Positions 1 to 12,850 are shown, counted from the first letter of the stretch. The stretch is 64,000 bases of DNA from Sipunculus nudus (GCA_026874595.1 CM049306.1:46874019-46938018); one strand, 5' to 3'. Numbers and translations are program-made. Notes: generated from the sequence alone by a model not told the origin.

Positions 1-11
1 TTATTTTTTAG

Positions 12-50
12 GAGAGAATCCTGTGGTCAAAAGGTCAATTCCTGACGAAG
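12..50 (+). other. Exon-like block, first copy
   Basis: A 39-base block is preceded by a T-rich stretch ending in AG and followed by GTGTGTATG, so it looks like an internal exon between splice acceptor and donor. A block of the same length and nearly the same sequence lies at 8474-8512, again between AG and GTGTG. Similarity fades just beyond the donor. This copy is open in more than one frame, but the second copy has a stop in every frame. It may be an untranslated exon, a decayed exon or a small repeat. The window edge hides what lies upstream. Confidence 0.25.
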
Positions 51-62
51 GTGTGTATGCTT

Positions 63-1730
63 TGGTAAAATATATGAAAAAGTAGTTTTATTTTAAAAAA
101 ATTCAAGGGGTGAGCGGATGTATTAATTGGGAAATGAACAAAAAACACAAAGATAACCGAAAAAAAAAAACAAAAAAAAAACGCTGGATGGCTACAAATA
201 ACATTCAAAATTAGATAGAAACGTGCTGAGATTAGAAATGTGCTGAGATTAGCCATTTCGGGCCTTTTGAATGCAAAGTAAGATGACGTATTCACAAAAT
301 CATTTTTATAGATCTAACAGTGTTATTACATGTTTCATGTGAACTACTTTAATTGTATTGTGTCTAACAAATACGATCAGGATTGTGTAAAGAAAAAAAT
401 AATTATGCTTTATAACTTGGGAAAAACATGCAGATTCACATAGATAGGACGGCGGGCTAAGCCTTTAAATACTTTGGGACATTAACACGTTATCAATCAC
501 TGTGGAAACATACTCATCAGGACTCAGACTGCTAAGGAAGAGGGCACACATGCTGCATGCAAGCTCACCAATTTAAGGACGACTAACATATAGATAGGTG
601 GAAATATCTCAAAATTAACAATACAATAGTCGGTGCCTTGTATCAAATTCATTATCTGAATAATTAATAATATTTTATTTACTAAATTTGGTACAAATAT
701 AACATTAAGATGGGTGAAAAAAACGCCAACGGCTGCAGCCCCTCCACCCAACCTAAATCATGTTAAGGTGAAAATAATGAATACACTGAAAACAGCAGAA
801 TAAGCCAAGGAGTAGGGACTAGGGTGTACGATATAAATGAGAGTAGTGATTTGGTCAGTATGGATTCAAGACAAGGGATGTAGATTGTCCAAAACATAGA
901 AAGAGTGGTAATAATTTGGTCCCCATGGATCCAAAACATAGAGGGGCTAAGGTGTTATTGTTTCGGTCCCCACGGATCCAAAACATAGACGGGCTAATAT
1001 GTTAATGTTTTGGTCCCCACAGATCCAAAACAAAGAGGGTTAATGTTTTGGTCCCCACGGATCCAAAACTTAATACTTAGAACGAAGAAAGGTCTTGGAT
1101 CCTACCATTGGCAATTAGTACATGAGGGTAAATTTACTAGTAACTTACTGTTTACTAGCGGCTTTCTGTTCAAACAGGTGGAGCCGTAAAAACTGTTCAA
1201 ATGCTTCAGTTTTCCATAAACCTAAAGCTCTATAAATATGGGAGTCTGATAAAACCAGATGTGGCTCTTATTCAGAAGGCTCTAACACACATTGGACCAA
1301 AATCTAGTTACGGCATGTGCTGAACTGCCCCTCATGCTATAAAACCAGACAGACATTTGTATTAAACTATACCTGTATCTTGCCTTCATCATGGAAGTCT
1401 TAATTTCACAGGACAGGTATATCGACCTGATAAAGGATTGCTTTAACATCACTTAAAACCCTAGGCCATGAAAGAAGTGTGGCAGTAATGTTTTAGGTGG
1501 ACTCGGACTGAAAACATAACATATATAAAGTATATATATATATTATTATTATTATTATTATTAATATTTATCAGAATTGACATTTAAGAAAACATGGCCC
1601 AAGTGATTTTAAAAACAAATATGACTTAACATGCCAACACCCAAAACTCAAGTCATCGATCTCTCCTTCCTTTTTCAAGTTATAGCTCCCTTTTTTAATA
1701 TTTTTATCATATGTCAGAATGGACACTGTT
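63..1730. other. AT-rich intergenic DNA
   Basis: No coding region was recognised. The stretch has short A and T runs, a minisatellite near 890-1075 and a short (TA)n/(ATT)n patch near 1530-1565. Open frames here are short and lack recognisable motifs. Confidence 0.5.
890..1075. repeat. Short minisatellite with GGATCC core
   Basis: About four imperfect copies of a 45-60-base unit follow each other. Each contains GGTCCCCACGGATCCAAAAC or a close variant, followed by a purine-rich AGAGGGGCTAA-like segment. The core carries the palindrome GGATCC. No function is suggested by the sequence. Confidence 0.6.
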
Positions 1731-1835
1731 TTTTAGCTCAGCTGACTATAAGTCATCTGAGCTATAGTCGTGGTCCATTGTCCGTCGTCCGTCCGTCTGT
1801 CCGTCCGTCCGTCCGTCCGTCCGTCCGTAGATGTG
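1731..1835 (+). repeat. Left terminal inverted repeat with GTCC microsatellite
   Basis: The segment starts TTTTAGCTCAGCTGACTATA, continues with a CATCTGAGCTATAG-like motif, and ends in (GTCC)n. The reverse complement of 7765-7844 follows the same order of motifs. Confidence 0.6.
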
Positions 1836-1840
1836 GCACG

Positions 1841-3100
1841 TTTTGAAACCGTAAGACCCAGGAACCCAAAATTCGGCATAATGTTAGATGTCCCCAAGAT
1901 CTCCTACCAAGCCGAAAACTGGGTCTTTTTGACTTCGTTCCTTTGAGAAATTAAGGAAAAACCTCAATTTTTTATTAAAAACCTATTTTCACACTTCAGG
2001 AGTGCCTTATATCAAAACCACTCATCTGTTTTTCCTCATATTTACCATACTTATTCCTCTATATAGTTCCTATGTACATTCAAGAAATTATGTCTGTATT
2101 ATATAATTTAAAAAAGTTATGGATCCAAACATAATGCATTTTGTAAAAAATCAGGAAAGATATTTGATCACTTAACACAAAACATGTTAAAGCTATGGAC
2201 CTTTTTTCCAGTAATATAACTTTAATTAATCAAAATTAAATTGTATACCCAAAATTAGATGAAAATCTTTTAAATTTTTTAAAATATTAATTAAAATAAA
2301 AAATTAATTTTGCCCAACTTTGACCATGGCACGTTTTTTTCCTGTAAGTACTGTGGATTTAATTTTCACAGCATGTTTTTGTTACCTTTTCAACTGTTAA
2401 CACCAAAAATTTGAAACCAGTTGATCAAAAACTGTAGATTTTATTCCAGTTTTCAAGCACCATGTAACATATTGTTTACATCAAGCTAGTGTTATGCAGT
2501 TTGCAAGAGCTCAGCTCCCCAGCTTCAGCTCTTAGTTCCTTAAATTCGGCATACAGCTAGATGTCTCCAAAATCCCCTACCATGCCAAGAATTTGGTCAC
2601 TAGGACTTAATACCTTCAAGATATTAATGAAAAACTTCATTTTTCCATTAAAAACCCATTGTTACACTTCAAGACTGCCTAATATCAAAACCACTGATCT
2701 GACTTTAATCATAAATAATATACATATTTTTCATTCTCTATGCACATGCCAGAATGACGTCAGTATTGCGTAATTGTTTTAAGTTAACGGCCCAAACATA
2801 ATGCACTTTGTAAAAAATCAAGAAATATATTTACTCCCTTAACAAGGGGATTGCTGAAGCTAGAGATTTTTTGTCAGGGATGTAACATTATTTAATCAAG
2901 ATTCAATTGAATACCCAAAATTAGTTATAAGTAACATTATTTAATCAAGATTAGTTATGAATTTTTCAAATTTTATAAGTTATTAGTATAAATGTAAAAT
3001 TAATAACTTAAATTTTGCCCAACTTTGACCATGGCACGTTTGTTTCCTGTGAGCACTGTTGATATAATTTTCATATCATGCACACATAAGGATTTCAGCT
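1841..3100. repeat. Two tandem copies of a repeat of about 690 bases
   Basis: The motif AATTCGGCATA followed by AGATGTC and CCCTACCA-like sequence occurs near 1870 and again near 2545. TTTTGCCCAACTTTGACCAT occurs near 2310 and again near 3015. Both pairs are spaced by roughly 680-700 bases, which gives two diverged tandem copies. They form the left part of the inverted-repeat-bounded region. Confidence 0.6.
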
Positions 3101-5879
3101 TTTAAGTTTAGAAAGCTGAAAGAAATTGGCCAAAAATTGTAGCTTTTATAAATGTTTTTATGAGACCCTGTCAGACTTTGGCTCTCTCCAGCCCCTCTTG
3201 AGTCACCTGTATGTTGACCTTGTTGAACTTTCAGCAAATTTTGCATGCTTGAGGCGAGGCATACAGGGGAATCCAGGCAGCTTATGGCCAGCCACAGTTG
3301 ATCCAGGTGTCCAACCCAACTCATCTAGTAGTTTTAACCAACTACATAACAATAAACAATAAATTAATAAATTTTTATTGGTTTTTAATAAAAAATTAAA
3401 GAAAAATAGAAAAGGAATTTGTTAGTTTATAATAACAGGAAATTAACTTGCAGTTACTGATTATATAAGAATCTTGTATCGATGGATAGAATGTCACGTA
3501 TTCCAAATAACACCATGCAGTCACCTATGGTATTTTTCAGTTCAATTTTAATGATAAAGAAGTAAATCATATCATTCATTACTAATCATTAGGGATCATA
3601 TGATGGAAATTAATGATAGACAAAGATGCAGTTGATAATATTAATCTAGATTCCTACTGTGTCTAGTGTGTACATTGATGTGAAATTAGTCCAAAATGAA
3701 TTTATTACAGTTATTTTTTAATATAAATAAAAGCCATAAAACCAGGTACTTATGATCATTATTTAAATGTGTGAATTTTGTATATTCTGGATTCTCAACA
3801 TCATTGTTTGGTGAAAACTGAATAAATACCAGTCATGGTGCGAATACTTTGTAATTGTATTTAAATACGAATATAATTATGTACTCCATTATAAAATTTC
3901 TTGCATAAAGAATGGGAATTCAGGTAAAAATGAAAGTATATGAATACCAGTGCAAATACTTTCAAAATGTATTCATGAATGCATTCATGAATATATTCTT
4001 TAATATTATTTTAATAATCATTTCAGTTATATTTCATTTAAAAAAATCATATGATTCTCTTATTATTTAAAAAAAAATAATATTTGGGACAATATTTGTA
4101 ATTTTTTTTAATTAATAGTTAAACCCTTATATTATATATTCTGCTTATAAGTTATATGGCCAAGTCAGAATCTGTGTGACAATAGCACTCCATTTGTTAA
4201 TAAAATAAATGAAATCAATCCTCTTCCCTGTCTCCAAAGGTACTATCAAAATCATACATAAGCTAAACAACAACAACTCATAATACAGCTTATATTTATT
4301 ACCACACAAAACCAGCATGTGCCTCATTTCTAAATAATATTTTTTTGTCATATATATAACAGCTGAGCGTCGTGACCCATAGGTCCCTTGTTTTAATCAT
4401 AGATACGAACTTACTATGCTAACACTCATCTCCCTTTCTTTTCCGACTTTTTTCCTATGTCATAATTGATATTGAAGAAAAACCTAAGGACAAGTGTTTA
4501 AAGCTAAGACGTACACCCCCTTTGGTTTCATATATATATTTTCAACATGGACGTAGGACCTATCAAGTTCACACCCCAAGCTCTTATTAATCATATTCAT
4601 AATGTAGCAATTACTGAATAAGTACACCAAAGTAAAGCTGCACAACCAGATTATCCTTAACCTTTCTGATATGACCTTATCTCTAGGTTCTGTGCATCTC
4701 TTTGAAAACAGTAGACTTAAAACAGAAAAATAAAATTATTATATACTTTACCTTTTAAACAAAGCACATATTACAGCATGATGATATGTGGACCATGACA
4801 ATAAAATATATGCATACAGATACAAATAATAAAGTTACATTACAGGAATAGAAATGTTATTGTTATCTGGTTAGTGTTAAAAATGTTGTTATATCTATAT
4901 TGTTTATTCGTTTTCTATATGTATGTTTCAAAGTTTTCCCACTTTTGGATATGTGCTACCATTTTACCCTTCGCACTCGCAACGTGTAGTAGTAGAGTAT
5001 TATGTATGCTGTTATCTAAGTCGTTTAGTGTTAATATTGTTTCTGTTATAACCCCTAAGCTTAAAAATGGTTCCAGTTCCTTGACTAATTTTCAAATGTC
5101 ATTTTTTACAAATTATGGGTTTTACTCACAGTGATAAAGTATATGTAGGTAAATTTCCTTCCTTTTTTACCAAAAGAACAGGGTCCAGTTTCGCTTTCAT
5201 TCAGTAATGAAAAAATGCAGATCAGGAGGTATATCCCTAACTAATAATTTAAATTGAAAAATTCTTAGTTTATCTGAGATAGCAATTTTGACCATATTCT
5301 TGAATGCCTTAAAGATCTTTCCATTAATTTGTAAACCTAGTCCACCCATTCATCTCTCGGTTTGCTTTTCCCATAGATATAATTGTATTATTACGTAACA
5401 TTGGGGGTGTAATCAATGATTGGATATCTCGAAAACGCTATAAACTATCATTCTGGTTTAATGAGTTATCATCATTTTCTATTCTTAAAGCTGCATGTCC
5501 CCCCGGTATGTGGTGTCAACAAAATCTAGAACAGAGAGAGGCAGTGTCAGGTAAGAAAACCTTTCTTATGATATAAAAGCAATACAATTTGTGCTCCATT
5601 TGACTCACTGAGTGCTTAAAAATCATGTTTTCTCCCCTCATTTGCAAAATATAGTTAACCATGACCTAATTTCAAGTGTCCAAGGATATTTTTCATGAAA
5701 CTCTAAGGATGTCATGTTAAAAGATTCTATAGGTCATGCATGAATTTTGCCCTGTTTTTGGACAACTGCTTCATTTGAATTTCTTCAATTTGCAGTGCAA
5801 AACAGATATGTCTCCCCCCATGCGATATACAAAAACATTAGGGGTAAAATATACAATATCTTAAAACAATGAATCTAGA
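3101..5879. other. AT-rich interior of the large inverted-repeat region
   Basis: No gene was recognised. Around 4363-4395 lies a segment reading CAGCTGAGCGTCGTGACCCA. It occurs in inverted orientation near 53188-53222, and similar TGCGCTCGGCTGAA-type segments occur in the array units near 27370, 33828 and 43580. This may be the end of another repeat family nested here. Confidence 0.4.
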
Positions 5880-6660
5880 TTTCAGCAGATTAGACCTTGA
5901 ATGTCAATGTCAAGGTCACCACTTTTCAAACTATGATGACATTTTGACAGATAGAACTAGTGTCAAATTTGAAGAAAAAAATCTTCAGTAATTTCAAATT
6001 ATGGGGGTCACAATAAGCCCTGAATTGCATAAATTTGACCTTGAAGGTCAAGATCAAGGATTTCAACAGGATTTCGAACACATCCAAGCTTTTGGTAGGA
6101 ACAATTGAGTGTTTCAAATTTTTGGAGGAAAATATGCAGCCCTACAATAATTATTGCATTCACAAGACAATTACTATCATTCGGCTGATTTTACCTTGAT
6201 TTTCCCAGTCAAGGTCACCGGGTTTCAAACTTGTCTAACAACATGGTAGGAAAATTGGTGTACCTAACTTGAGAACAAGTTGTGGAATACTTCAAAAGCA
6301 ATGGGGTTCACAAAAATTCCATATCTGCAGATTTTACCTTAAAGATGAAGTTCAAGGTCACCGGTTTTGAATTCCTCCTTGATTTTGGGAGGAACAATTG
6401 GTGTACCAAATTATCGGACAAAATGTGAAATACTTACAAAGACAATAAGTATAATTCGGCTAATTTGACCTTGAAGATCCTGGTCAAGACCACCGGTTTC
6501 AAAATCATCTGAGAACTTGGCAGGAACAATAGGGTTACCAAATTTGGGGACCAAATGCGGAATACTTCAAAAGTTATTGGGTTTAAAAATCCCATTTCGG
6601 CAGAGTTTACCTCGAAGATGAAAACCAAGGTCACCGGTTTTAGAACTCCTCCGAGATTTT
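5880..6660. repeat. Minisatellite of about 145 bases carrying TCAAGGTCA motifs
   Basis: About six diverged copies follow each other. Each contains a GACCTTGAAG-type segment close to AAGGTCACCGGTTT. Copies are centred near 5895, 6040, 6195, 6340, 6470 and 6612. The nonamer TCAAGGTCA or its complement TGACCTTGA occurs exactly at several of these sites. Such repeats are familiar in mollusc genomes. Any role as a nuclear-receptor site is speculation. Confidence 0.6.
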
Positions 6661-6749
6661 GGTATGAACGATTGAGTGTTCTAAATTTTTGCGGAAAATA
6701 TGCAGTCCTTATCGCGTTCACAAAATATCATACAGATGAGGACGACAGT

Positions 6750-7740
6750 TGAGAAGTGAGTGTATGTGTGTGTGGGGGGGGGGGGGCATAAAAATACAGG
6801 TGACATCACCAGTTTGCAGGAACTGATGAAACCCTCTTGATGAATATGCATGCAAAGATTCGTGACATTCAATGCATTATTTATTCAGATACTGGAGATT
6901 TTGTATCAAACTTTTCATTATTCTGGGAGGGGGGTACTTACAAGCCCCAAAGTTTGGAGGATATTGGTAACAGACAAATGATTTCATCTTTCCAAGGATA
7001 TTTTTAATTGACCTCCCAGAATGTGAAGTAAGAAAATTCCAGGTGAAACGGTTACAATTTGTGCCTCGTTAATGGAAGTCCATTTCTTTTGAAGGGCTCA
7101 ACAGAGAAGAAAATACGTTAAAATAGAAGAAATACAGGTGGCACCAACCGTCTGAAACACCCCATGATCAATAATCATGCAAAGAATCATGGTGATCAAT
7201 GCATAAGTTATTCAGATACTAGAGCTTTTGTATCAATTTTTTTCATTATTCTAGGGGGTACCAACAAGCCCCATAGCTTGACGGATATGGATAACAGAGA
7301 CCTTATTTCAGGTTTCCATTGAGACTTTTCATGAACCTCCATGGTTGTCAAGTTAGAAGATTTAGGTCACACGGTGACCATTTGTGCCCTGTTAACAGAC
7401 GACTGTTTCATTTGAAGGTCTCAAAAAAAAGAGAAAAAAAAAATGCGTTAAAAAATAGAAAAAAATACAGATGGCGCCACCAGTTTGCCCTAATGAAACT
7501 AATGGAACACCCATGATCAATATTTTTATAACGTGCATGTAAATAATCATGGTGATCAATGCAGGAGTTGTTCAGATACTTTGTATCAATTTTTTTATTA
7601 TTCTGGGCGGGGGGGGGGGAGGTTACTTACGAGACCCATAGCTCGGAGAATATGGGCAACAGAGACCTAATTTTATTTTTCTAAGGAGATTTTTTTATGG
7701 ACCTCCCAGAATGTAAAGTAAGAAGATTCCAGGTCCAGCG
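6750..7740. repeat. About three tandem copies of a 330-base repeat
   Basis: Segments such as CATGCAAAGAATCATGGTGA, a TTCAGATACT-type motif, GGGTAACAGAGACC-like sequence and ATTTGTGCCCTGTT recur with a spacing of about 330 bases. The same repeat family forms the five-copy array at 53369-55080. Here it is followed directly by the right inverted repeat. Confidence 0.6.
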
Positions 7741-7764
7741 GTTACGATTTGTGCCCTGTTGACG

Positions 7765-7844
7765 GCCGTCCACACGGCACAACGGACGACGGACGAAACG
7801 TGATCGCTTTTGCTTAGATGACTCTCAGACAGCGGAGCTAAAAA
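7765..7844 (-). repeat. Right terminal inverted repeat
   Basis: On the minus strand the segment reads TTTTAGCTCCGCTGTCTGAG, then GTCATCTAAGC, then GTCCGTCGTCCGT. It mirrors the left end at 1731-1835. Confidence 0.55.
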
Positions 7845-8362
7845 CATAATATAAAGCAGTAGAAGGGAAAAAAGTACAGGTTATAATATAAAAGAGGTAA
7901 CAACATGAAAGCTTCGCTGAAACAAAGCGGTCTTCTTTACGGAGTTCTCCTTTTAGCCAAATATGGCAACACATAAAATACTCTGCCGGAACTAACACAC
8001 CGTTGTGTTCCTATGGTAACCTTCAACACCATTCTCTTTTTTCCCAATTCATTATGTTTGAAACATTTTACTGACCAGTTAAATGTATATATCTGGTTTC
8101 ATTATTAATTGTAATTATTTATCATTATCAAGTTAATAGCCACCCGAAGCTAAATTGGTTATGCTTTGTACATCAAACCATATTCCGATCTTGCGATATA
8201 TTATTGCTTTTGTGCATCGTCAATTCGAAATTAACTTAAGAACTAATTTTACTCAATCATTGACACAGCTGACAATATAGTTGACCTGTTCCAGTTTTTC
8301 ATTTGGGTTTATAACCGCTGTTAAACTGATCAGCAATCATGATTTATATGATCATGTTTATA

Positions 8363-8420
<58 letters not shown>

Positions 8421-8473
8421 TCCACGGTCAACCTATTATTGTTAATAAAAAACGTTTTTTTATTTTATTTTAG
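7845..8473. other. Intergenic DNA with (TA)n tract
   Basis: No gene was recognised. A (TA)n run lies at about 8360-8418, just before the exon-like block at 8474. Confidence 0.5.
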
Positions 8474-8512
8474 ATGAGAATCCTGTGGTGAAAAGGTCAA
8501 TTTCCTGAGAAG
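8474..8512 (+). other. Exon-like block, second copy
   Basis: A 39-base block sits between a T-rich AG and GTGTGCATG. It is nearly identical to 12-50. All three forward frames contain a stop, so it is not translated as it stands. It may be an untranslated or decayed exon, or part of a repeat. Confidence 0.25.
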
Positions 8513-8722
8513 GTGTGCATGTTTTCAAATCTGTAATACAATACATATTTTCTACTGATATATTGATTATATTTATATAACAGAATCGATTGATCAAACA
8601 TTTGCAAAAAAGTATAGCGAACATTAATAGTAAATATTGTATATCAACATGCTATTAACATATGAACGTTACTCGCACATAAATAATATGCTATTCCGAA
8701 ATAAACATGCATATACATATAA

Positions 8723-8768
<46 letters not shown>

Positions 8769-10536
8769 TCTAATTTACATTACAGTGTAGAAAAAGGAGG
8801 AAAATCCTATAATGTGGACAGCATTTGATGTATTCATCGTTCAACACACATTGGAGCTGAACTAGGACGTTGAAATTGCATGTGTATGTAATAAAACTCT
8901 TGGTTCATGAAAAGTGCATTATTTATTTATTATTTATCTTTCAACAGAAACATAATCGGCCGTGAGCTAAGTTGGCCCAGCCTTAATCTGTGTCTACCCT
9001 ATTCAATTCATGAAAAAGTAAGGGTTAATTTTCTTACTAGTTAATGTATCTAAAATAAACATGTTCTGACTAATCCACATATATTTTAAAGTTTAACTGT
9101 AATAATTTTTTTTATTCGTTCACTGGAAATAAATTATAGTTATTACACTATTAATTTGAAGTAAAAGAAATTAGCCTGAGGTATATGAGCCACTCTATAA
9201 CCATCACGTGTTTGATTAGAGGGGATGACATAGTCACCTAAGAAACTAAAACACGTGTCTCCTCTGAGATTTTACCTCGTTCTCAGCTGTGCCAATTCTT
9301 TCTTCAAACATCCGCTGATCGTGATCGGTTTAATTATTATATTACCAAGACTGATTTAAACGAGAATTATAATTAATTGACCTTGGGCCTGTCCACTACA
9401 ACCAAATGCTCCGCCCTTTTAACCTAATTTTTATAAAATGAGCCCCCAAAACGCTCCTACACAGAAGGTCTTCCATGCCCATGGTAGTGAGAGCTGCTAA
9501 CAACATAATACTGTCGTCACAAAGTTCGATGACGCATGATGTCGTATTGACTGACGTCATCAACTCGTATCGCTGTCCTCCATTATTTAATATAGCGCAG
9601 TCATTGTGAACTGAGGCAATATTTTGGATTATTTGTCTCATACGAATTACGTGCCAGGTAAGACATTATTTACTCGTTAGTCGGAGGAATGGCTCCTGCA
9701 GCCTATAGCCTAGAACTTTTTACTGTCTCCTTTGTATAAAAAAAAAATCCTGGAAAACATGCCGACATGGTCCTTGTACAGATTTTACTCCGTGCCACGA
9801 ACCGTGGTCCACATAATTTTCCATTAATTTTGTTACAAACTAAATTTCAGGCTTAAGTGTTGCAAGAACCAACAGATGTGAGAGACCGCCTAATTTATTT
9901 CCCAAAAATTATTGATGAAGTAAAATAATTTTACCTAACGACTCTGTAAATTTTTAACGCAGCACCACTGAACCTTGTCATGCGGCAACCACAGCTGGAG
10001 GGTAGGTCTGACGTCACAGAGGCTCGACTGTGCCAAACGACAACTTGGGTGGGCGTGTCAGGTTCTTGTTCATGGTGCCTGGAGGTTAAAGGGACGTATG
10101 TTGGGGACACCGGGAAAGTTTTTTTCTACCGAAAGTTTGGCATCATGTGATACAACAAAATCAAGCTCACCTCCAGCACTTTTATTTTGTTCCAGGAAAA
10201 CAGGGGGTTTAGTATCTCATTTTCGCGGCATATAAAAGAAAGCAAAAGCTTCTAAAACTGGCAATTAGATGTCGCCACTTCTCAATCCATTTCCCAGAAA
10301 CACATATATAACTTTCAATCCCCTCCGGCATAAACAAGAAAGGCCAACCCTGCTATTTTTTTTTATTTATTAAATTTCTCCTATCACCCACCTGCTAGAA
10401 ATATTGTATGCACCCTAGAATACGTTTTTTCCTGAAATTTTATGCTGCCTTGCAATATTTAATACCCGCTCACTCTTGACGCCACAAAATGGGCGGACCC
10501 TGACCAGACCCGGATATAGTAACTCTAACCAAGGGG
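8513..10536. other. Intergenic DNA
   Basis: A second (TA)n tract lies at about 8723-8768. The open frames in this stretch are short and show no recognisable motif. No gene was recognised. Confidence 0.5.
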
Positions 10537-10905
10537 TACGCTCCCGAGGCAGCGGAAATCTTACGCTTCTAAAGAAGCAACTGATTTTCACGCTGCCAGC
10601 TTTGACCGTTTATTATATATTTAGACACCAGATGGCGGTTCGTTGTCCGCTGAACAAAACGTGCGTATGATGTGACAAGCAGCCAACCAGATGCCAATAA
10701 ACAAACATGCGACAGGCATCCTGGCTCCGCCCATAGCTGCGCTTCAAGCGCCGTTTGAAGACAAGTTATTCGATTCTGACAGTATGACTGTGTTAGCGTA
10801 GCCTGTGTCTGGTGTCTGCAGAACTGAAACCAACCAGCGAGGTGTGCACGCAGCCTTTGTTGTTCCGTTTCGTTTGAATTACAGCTCACCGACCGGGCAT
10901 CCTAT
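10537..10905 (-). mobile_element. Truncated relative of the 700-base element at 34638
   Basis: The segment starts TACGCTCCCGAGGCAGCGG and matches the reverse complement of one end of the 34638-35336 element along most of its length. Shared segments include TGTGACAAGCAGCCAA, GGCATCCTGGCTCCGCCCAT and GGTGTGCACGCAGCCTTTG. An internal segment of the larger copy is missing, and similarity stops near 10905, so the other end has been lost. No transposase is encoded. Confidence 0.65.
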
Positions 10906-11984
10906 ATAGTCAGTGGTAATGTTTACATTATTTTGCGAACCGGAATAGGGGCACTCCGGTTTTCGATGATCTTTGACTGGTTACTATTTTTGGACGTTTA
11001 ATGTACAGGTTAACTTGAGGAAGACATTAATTCAACATAGCTTAACTTAAACTATAATTTAATTGGAGTAGGAAGACATGATAGATGAATTAAATGTACG
11101 TTTAAAGGCAAGGAAACTTCTCCTGAAGAAACAAACGGGTACCACTATAGAACGCGGGCTTCAGTCCAACAACCATAGGATACTGCTGCTTGCATCTTAA
11201 TTTTGCCACTAATTTTTATCTGCCACTTACACTCTCCCCCATTACATAAATCCTAAACATCATAACGTCCGTCCGTATACACTCATAACTTCGCCGAGAC
11301 AGTGCGTGAGTTATCCTACATTCGCTCTGAAGACCCCGTTCTATATAGTGGCCCCAAGAAACGGAAAATATGCATACCTCGTTGATAGCAGAAGTGGACC
11401 CAAGGGGAGTCTAGGGGGTCGGTCCCCCTTTTCAGCCGCAATCTTTTTTTAAACGTAAGGTACAAATTTTGAGGCCTGGAACGTTCGCCCTCACCCCAAC
11501 CCAAACCTTTTCCGGAAATGGGGACCTTGTTTTGTCTTTAATCCTCCTGGGTTACTCCTTTTCGTAAAGCGAGCCAGAGTCATGTGTTTTTCACATTGAC
11601 TGACCACACATGTGGGTCAGAGCCTTTGTCAAATATTAGCGGAAACATGCATAAATCCGTCACTTAAAGCAAGGTTATTCATATGCACGGAAGCCCTAAA
11701 TCGGCTTAATTCTGGGCTTGAGATGACCACAAAGAAAATCCGGTCTTTGCCGAAGACTGTTCGGCTGTTTTCGGTGATAGCCTCCACTTATACCAGAAAA
11801 CACGCAAAAATCACTCGAAATGATGTGTACATTAAAAATTATTTATTCTAAAATCGGCCACTGAAGGAACAATAACTTTTAAAATGAGGTATAGCACAGT
11901 ATCATACGCAACGCGGTTTCAGAGAACATTGCAAAACAGGTGGACCGAATTTCTTTTATAAGTATTAGATGGTTTTGATATTTT
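10906..11984. other. Intergenic DNA
   Basis: No coding, RNA or repeat feature could be supported here. Confidence 0.45.
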
Positions 11985-12537
11985 TTGTACAAATAAATAT
12001 TTTCATTGGACTTGTAGGGTATTGTTCTTTTTATAGCTTTATTGCTAACTTTATGGCCTCAAGTTTTTCAACTCTCACGTGACTCCAAAGTGACCATGAC
12101 TGATGATGAGATAGAATTTTAAATTGAACGAGACATCAATCAGGAACGGAGGATTCACGTCCCTCCCATTTCCACATTACTTTGATATGTATATATTAAC
12201 TCACCCGGAATATAAGATCTTGAGTTCATTCAGGCTTTCAAAAATGGCCAGAGCTGACCAACAGCAACTTACGTGAATTCTCCGTTCATGATTGATGGCT
12301 CGATTGAAACGTAATCGAACTTCAACTTACAGGCAAGTCTTGTAAAGTTTTATAATTACGCGCAATGAATGCTTTGGCACTGCGGATTAGATGTCTTAGA
12401 GTTAAAGTGGCGAGCTTGTGCTAGCGCACAGTTCAGAGGTCATATTTCTGTAAGCAAGAAAGCCGCTCGTGTGTTTTCACGTCAGGGGCAGAATTGTACG
12501 GTGAATACAGAACGAGGAAGGAACGGGCTTCGTAGAT

Positions 12538-12596
<59 letters not shown>

Positions 12597-12850
12597 TTTC
12601 GGGAAGCGAAAGTGCTTCGACTCGGGGCACCCTATTGTGTTAATTTGCATAGAGAGGGGTTTCCTCACATTGACATATAGGTTTCCAGCCAGATATAGCT
12701 GACCAAATTAGTGAGGCAATGGGAAAACGACTTATTGTTCATGTGACAGCTTTCGTCTCCTTCCAGTCGCGTCCAAGAACATCCTATTATAGGAGGATCA
12801 ACAACGTCCCCAGAGATTAGTCATGAGAATTTTTCAACAGGGTGCAGGGT
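11985..12850. repeat. Foldback-type dispersed repeat, copy 1
   Basis: Segments ACAAATAAATATTTTCATTG, GTGACCATGACTGATG and ATCAATCAGGAACGGAGGAT recur in the same order at 19955-20178. The later part (GGGAAAACGACTTA, then CCCCAGAGAT) recurs at 20218-20335. Between the two parts lies an inverted copy (12271-12340) of the CATCAATCAGGAACGG segment at 12134-12160, so the DNA can fold back. A (TA)n tract at 12538-12593 lies inside. No coding region was seen. Confidence 0.55.
12538..12593. repeat. (TA)n microsatellite
   Basis: An uninterrupted run of about 27 TA units. It produces long Ile-Tyr open frames on both strands, which are artefacts. Confidence 0.9.

Larger units (their letters stand above)
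1731..7844. mobile_element. 6.1-kb region bounded by terminal inverted repeats
   Basis: The left end reads TTTTAGCTCAGCTGACTATA and runs into GTCC repeats. The right end, read on the other strand, starts TTTTAGCTCCGCTGTCTGAG and also runs into GTCCGTCGTCCGT. The two ends are therefore inverted copies of roughly 70-100 bases. The interior holds three tandem-repeat families and no recognisable transposase, so it looks like a large non-autonomous or foldback-type element, or two elements nested together. A matching right end lies at 55040-55099, and degraded ones lie near 29730-29815 and 36305-36375. No target duplication could be recognised. Confidence 0.5.

Noticed and set aside
12369-12680. 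Protein frames across the (TA)n tract on both strands
   Set aside because: They are mainly Ile-Tyr runs produced by the microsatellite. The same applies near 8637, 19008, 22448 and 30207.
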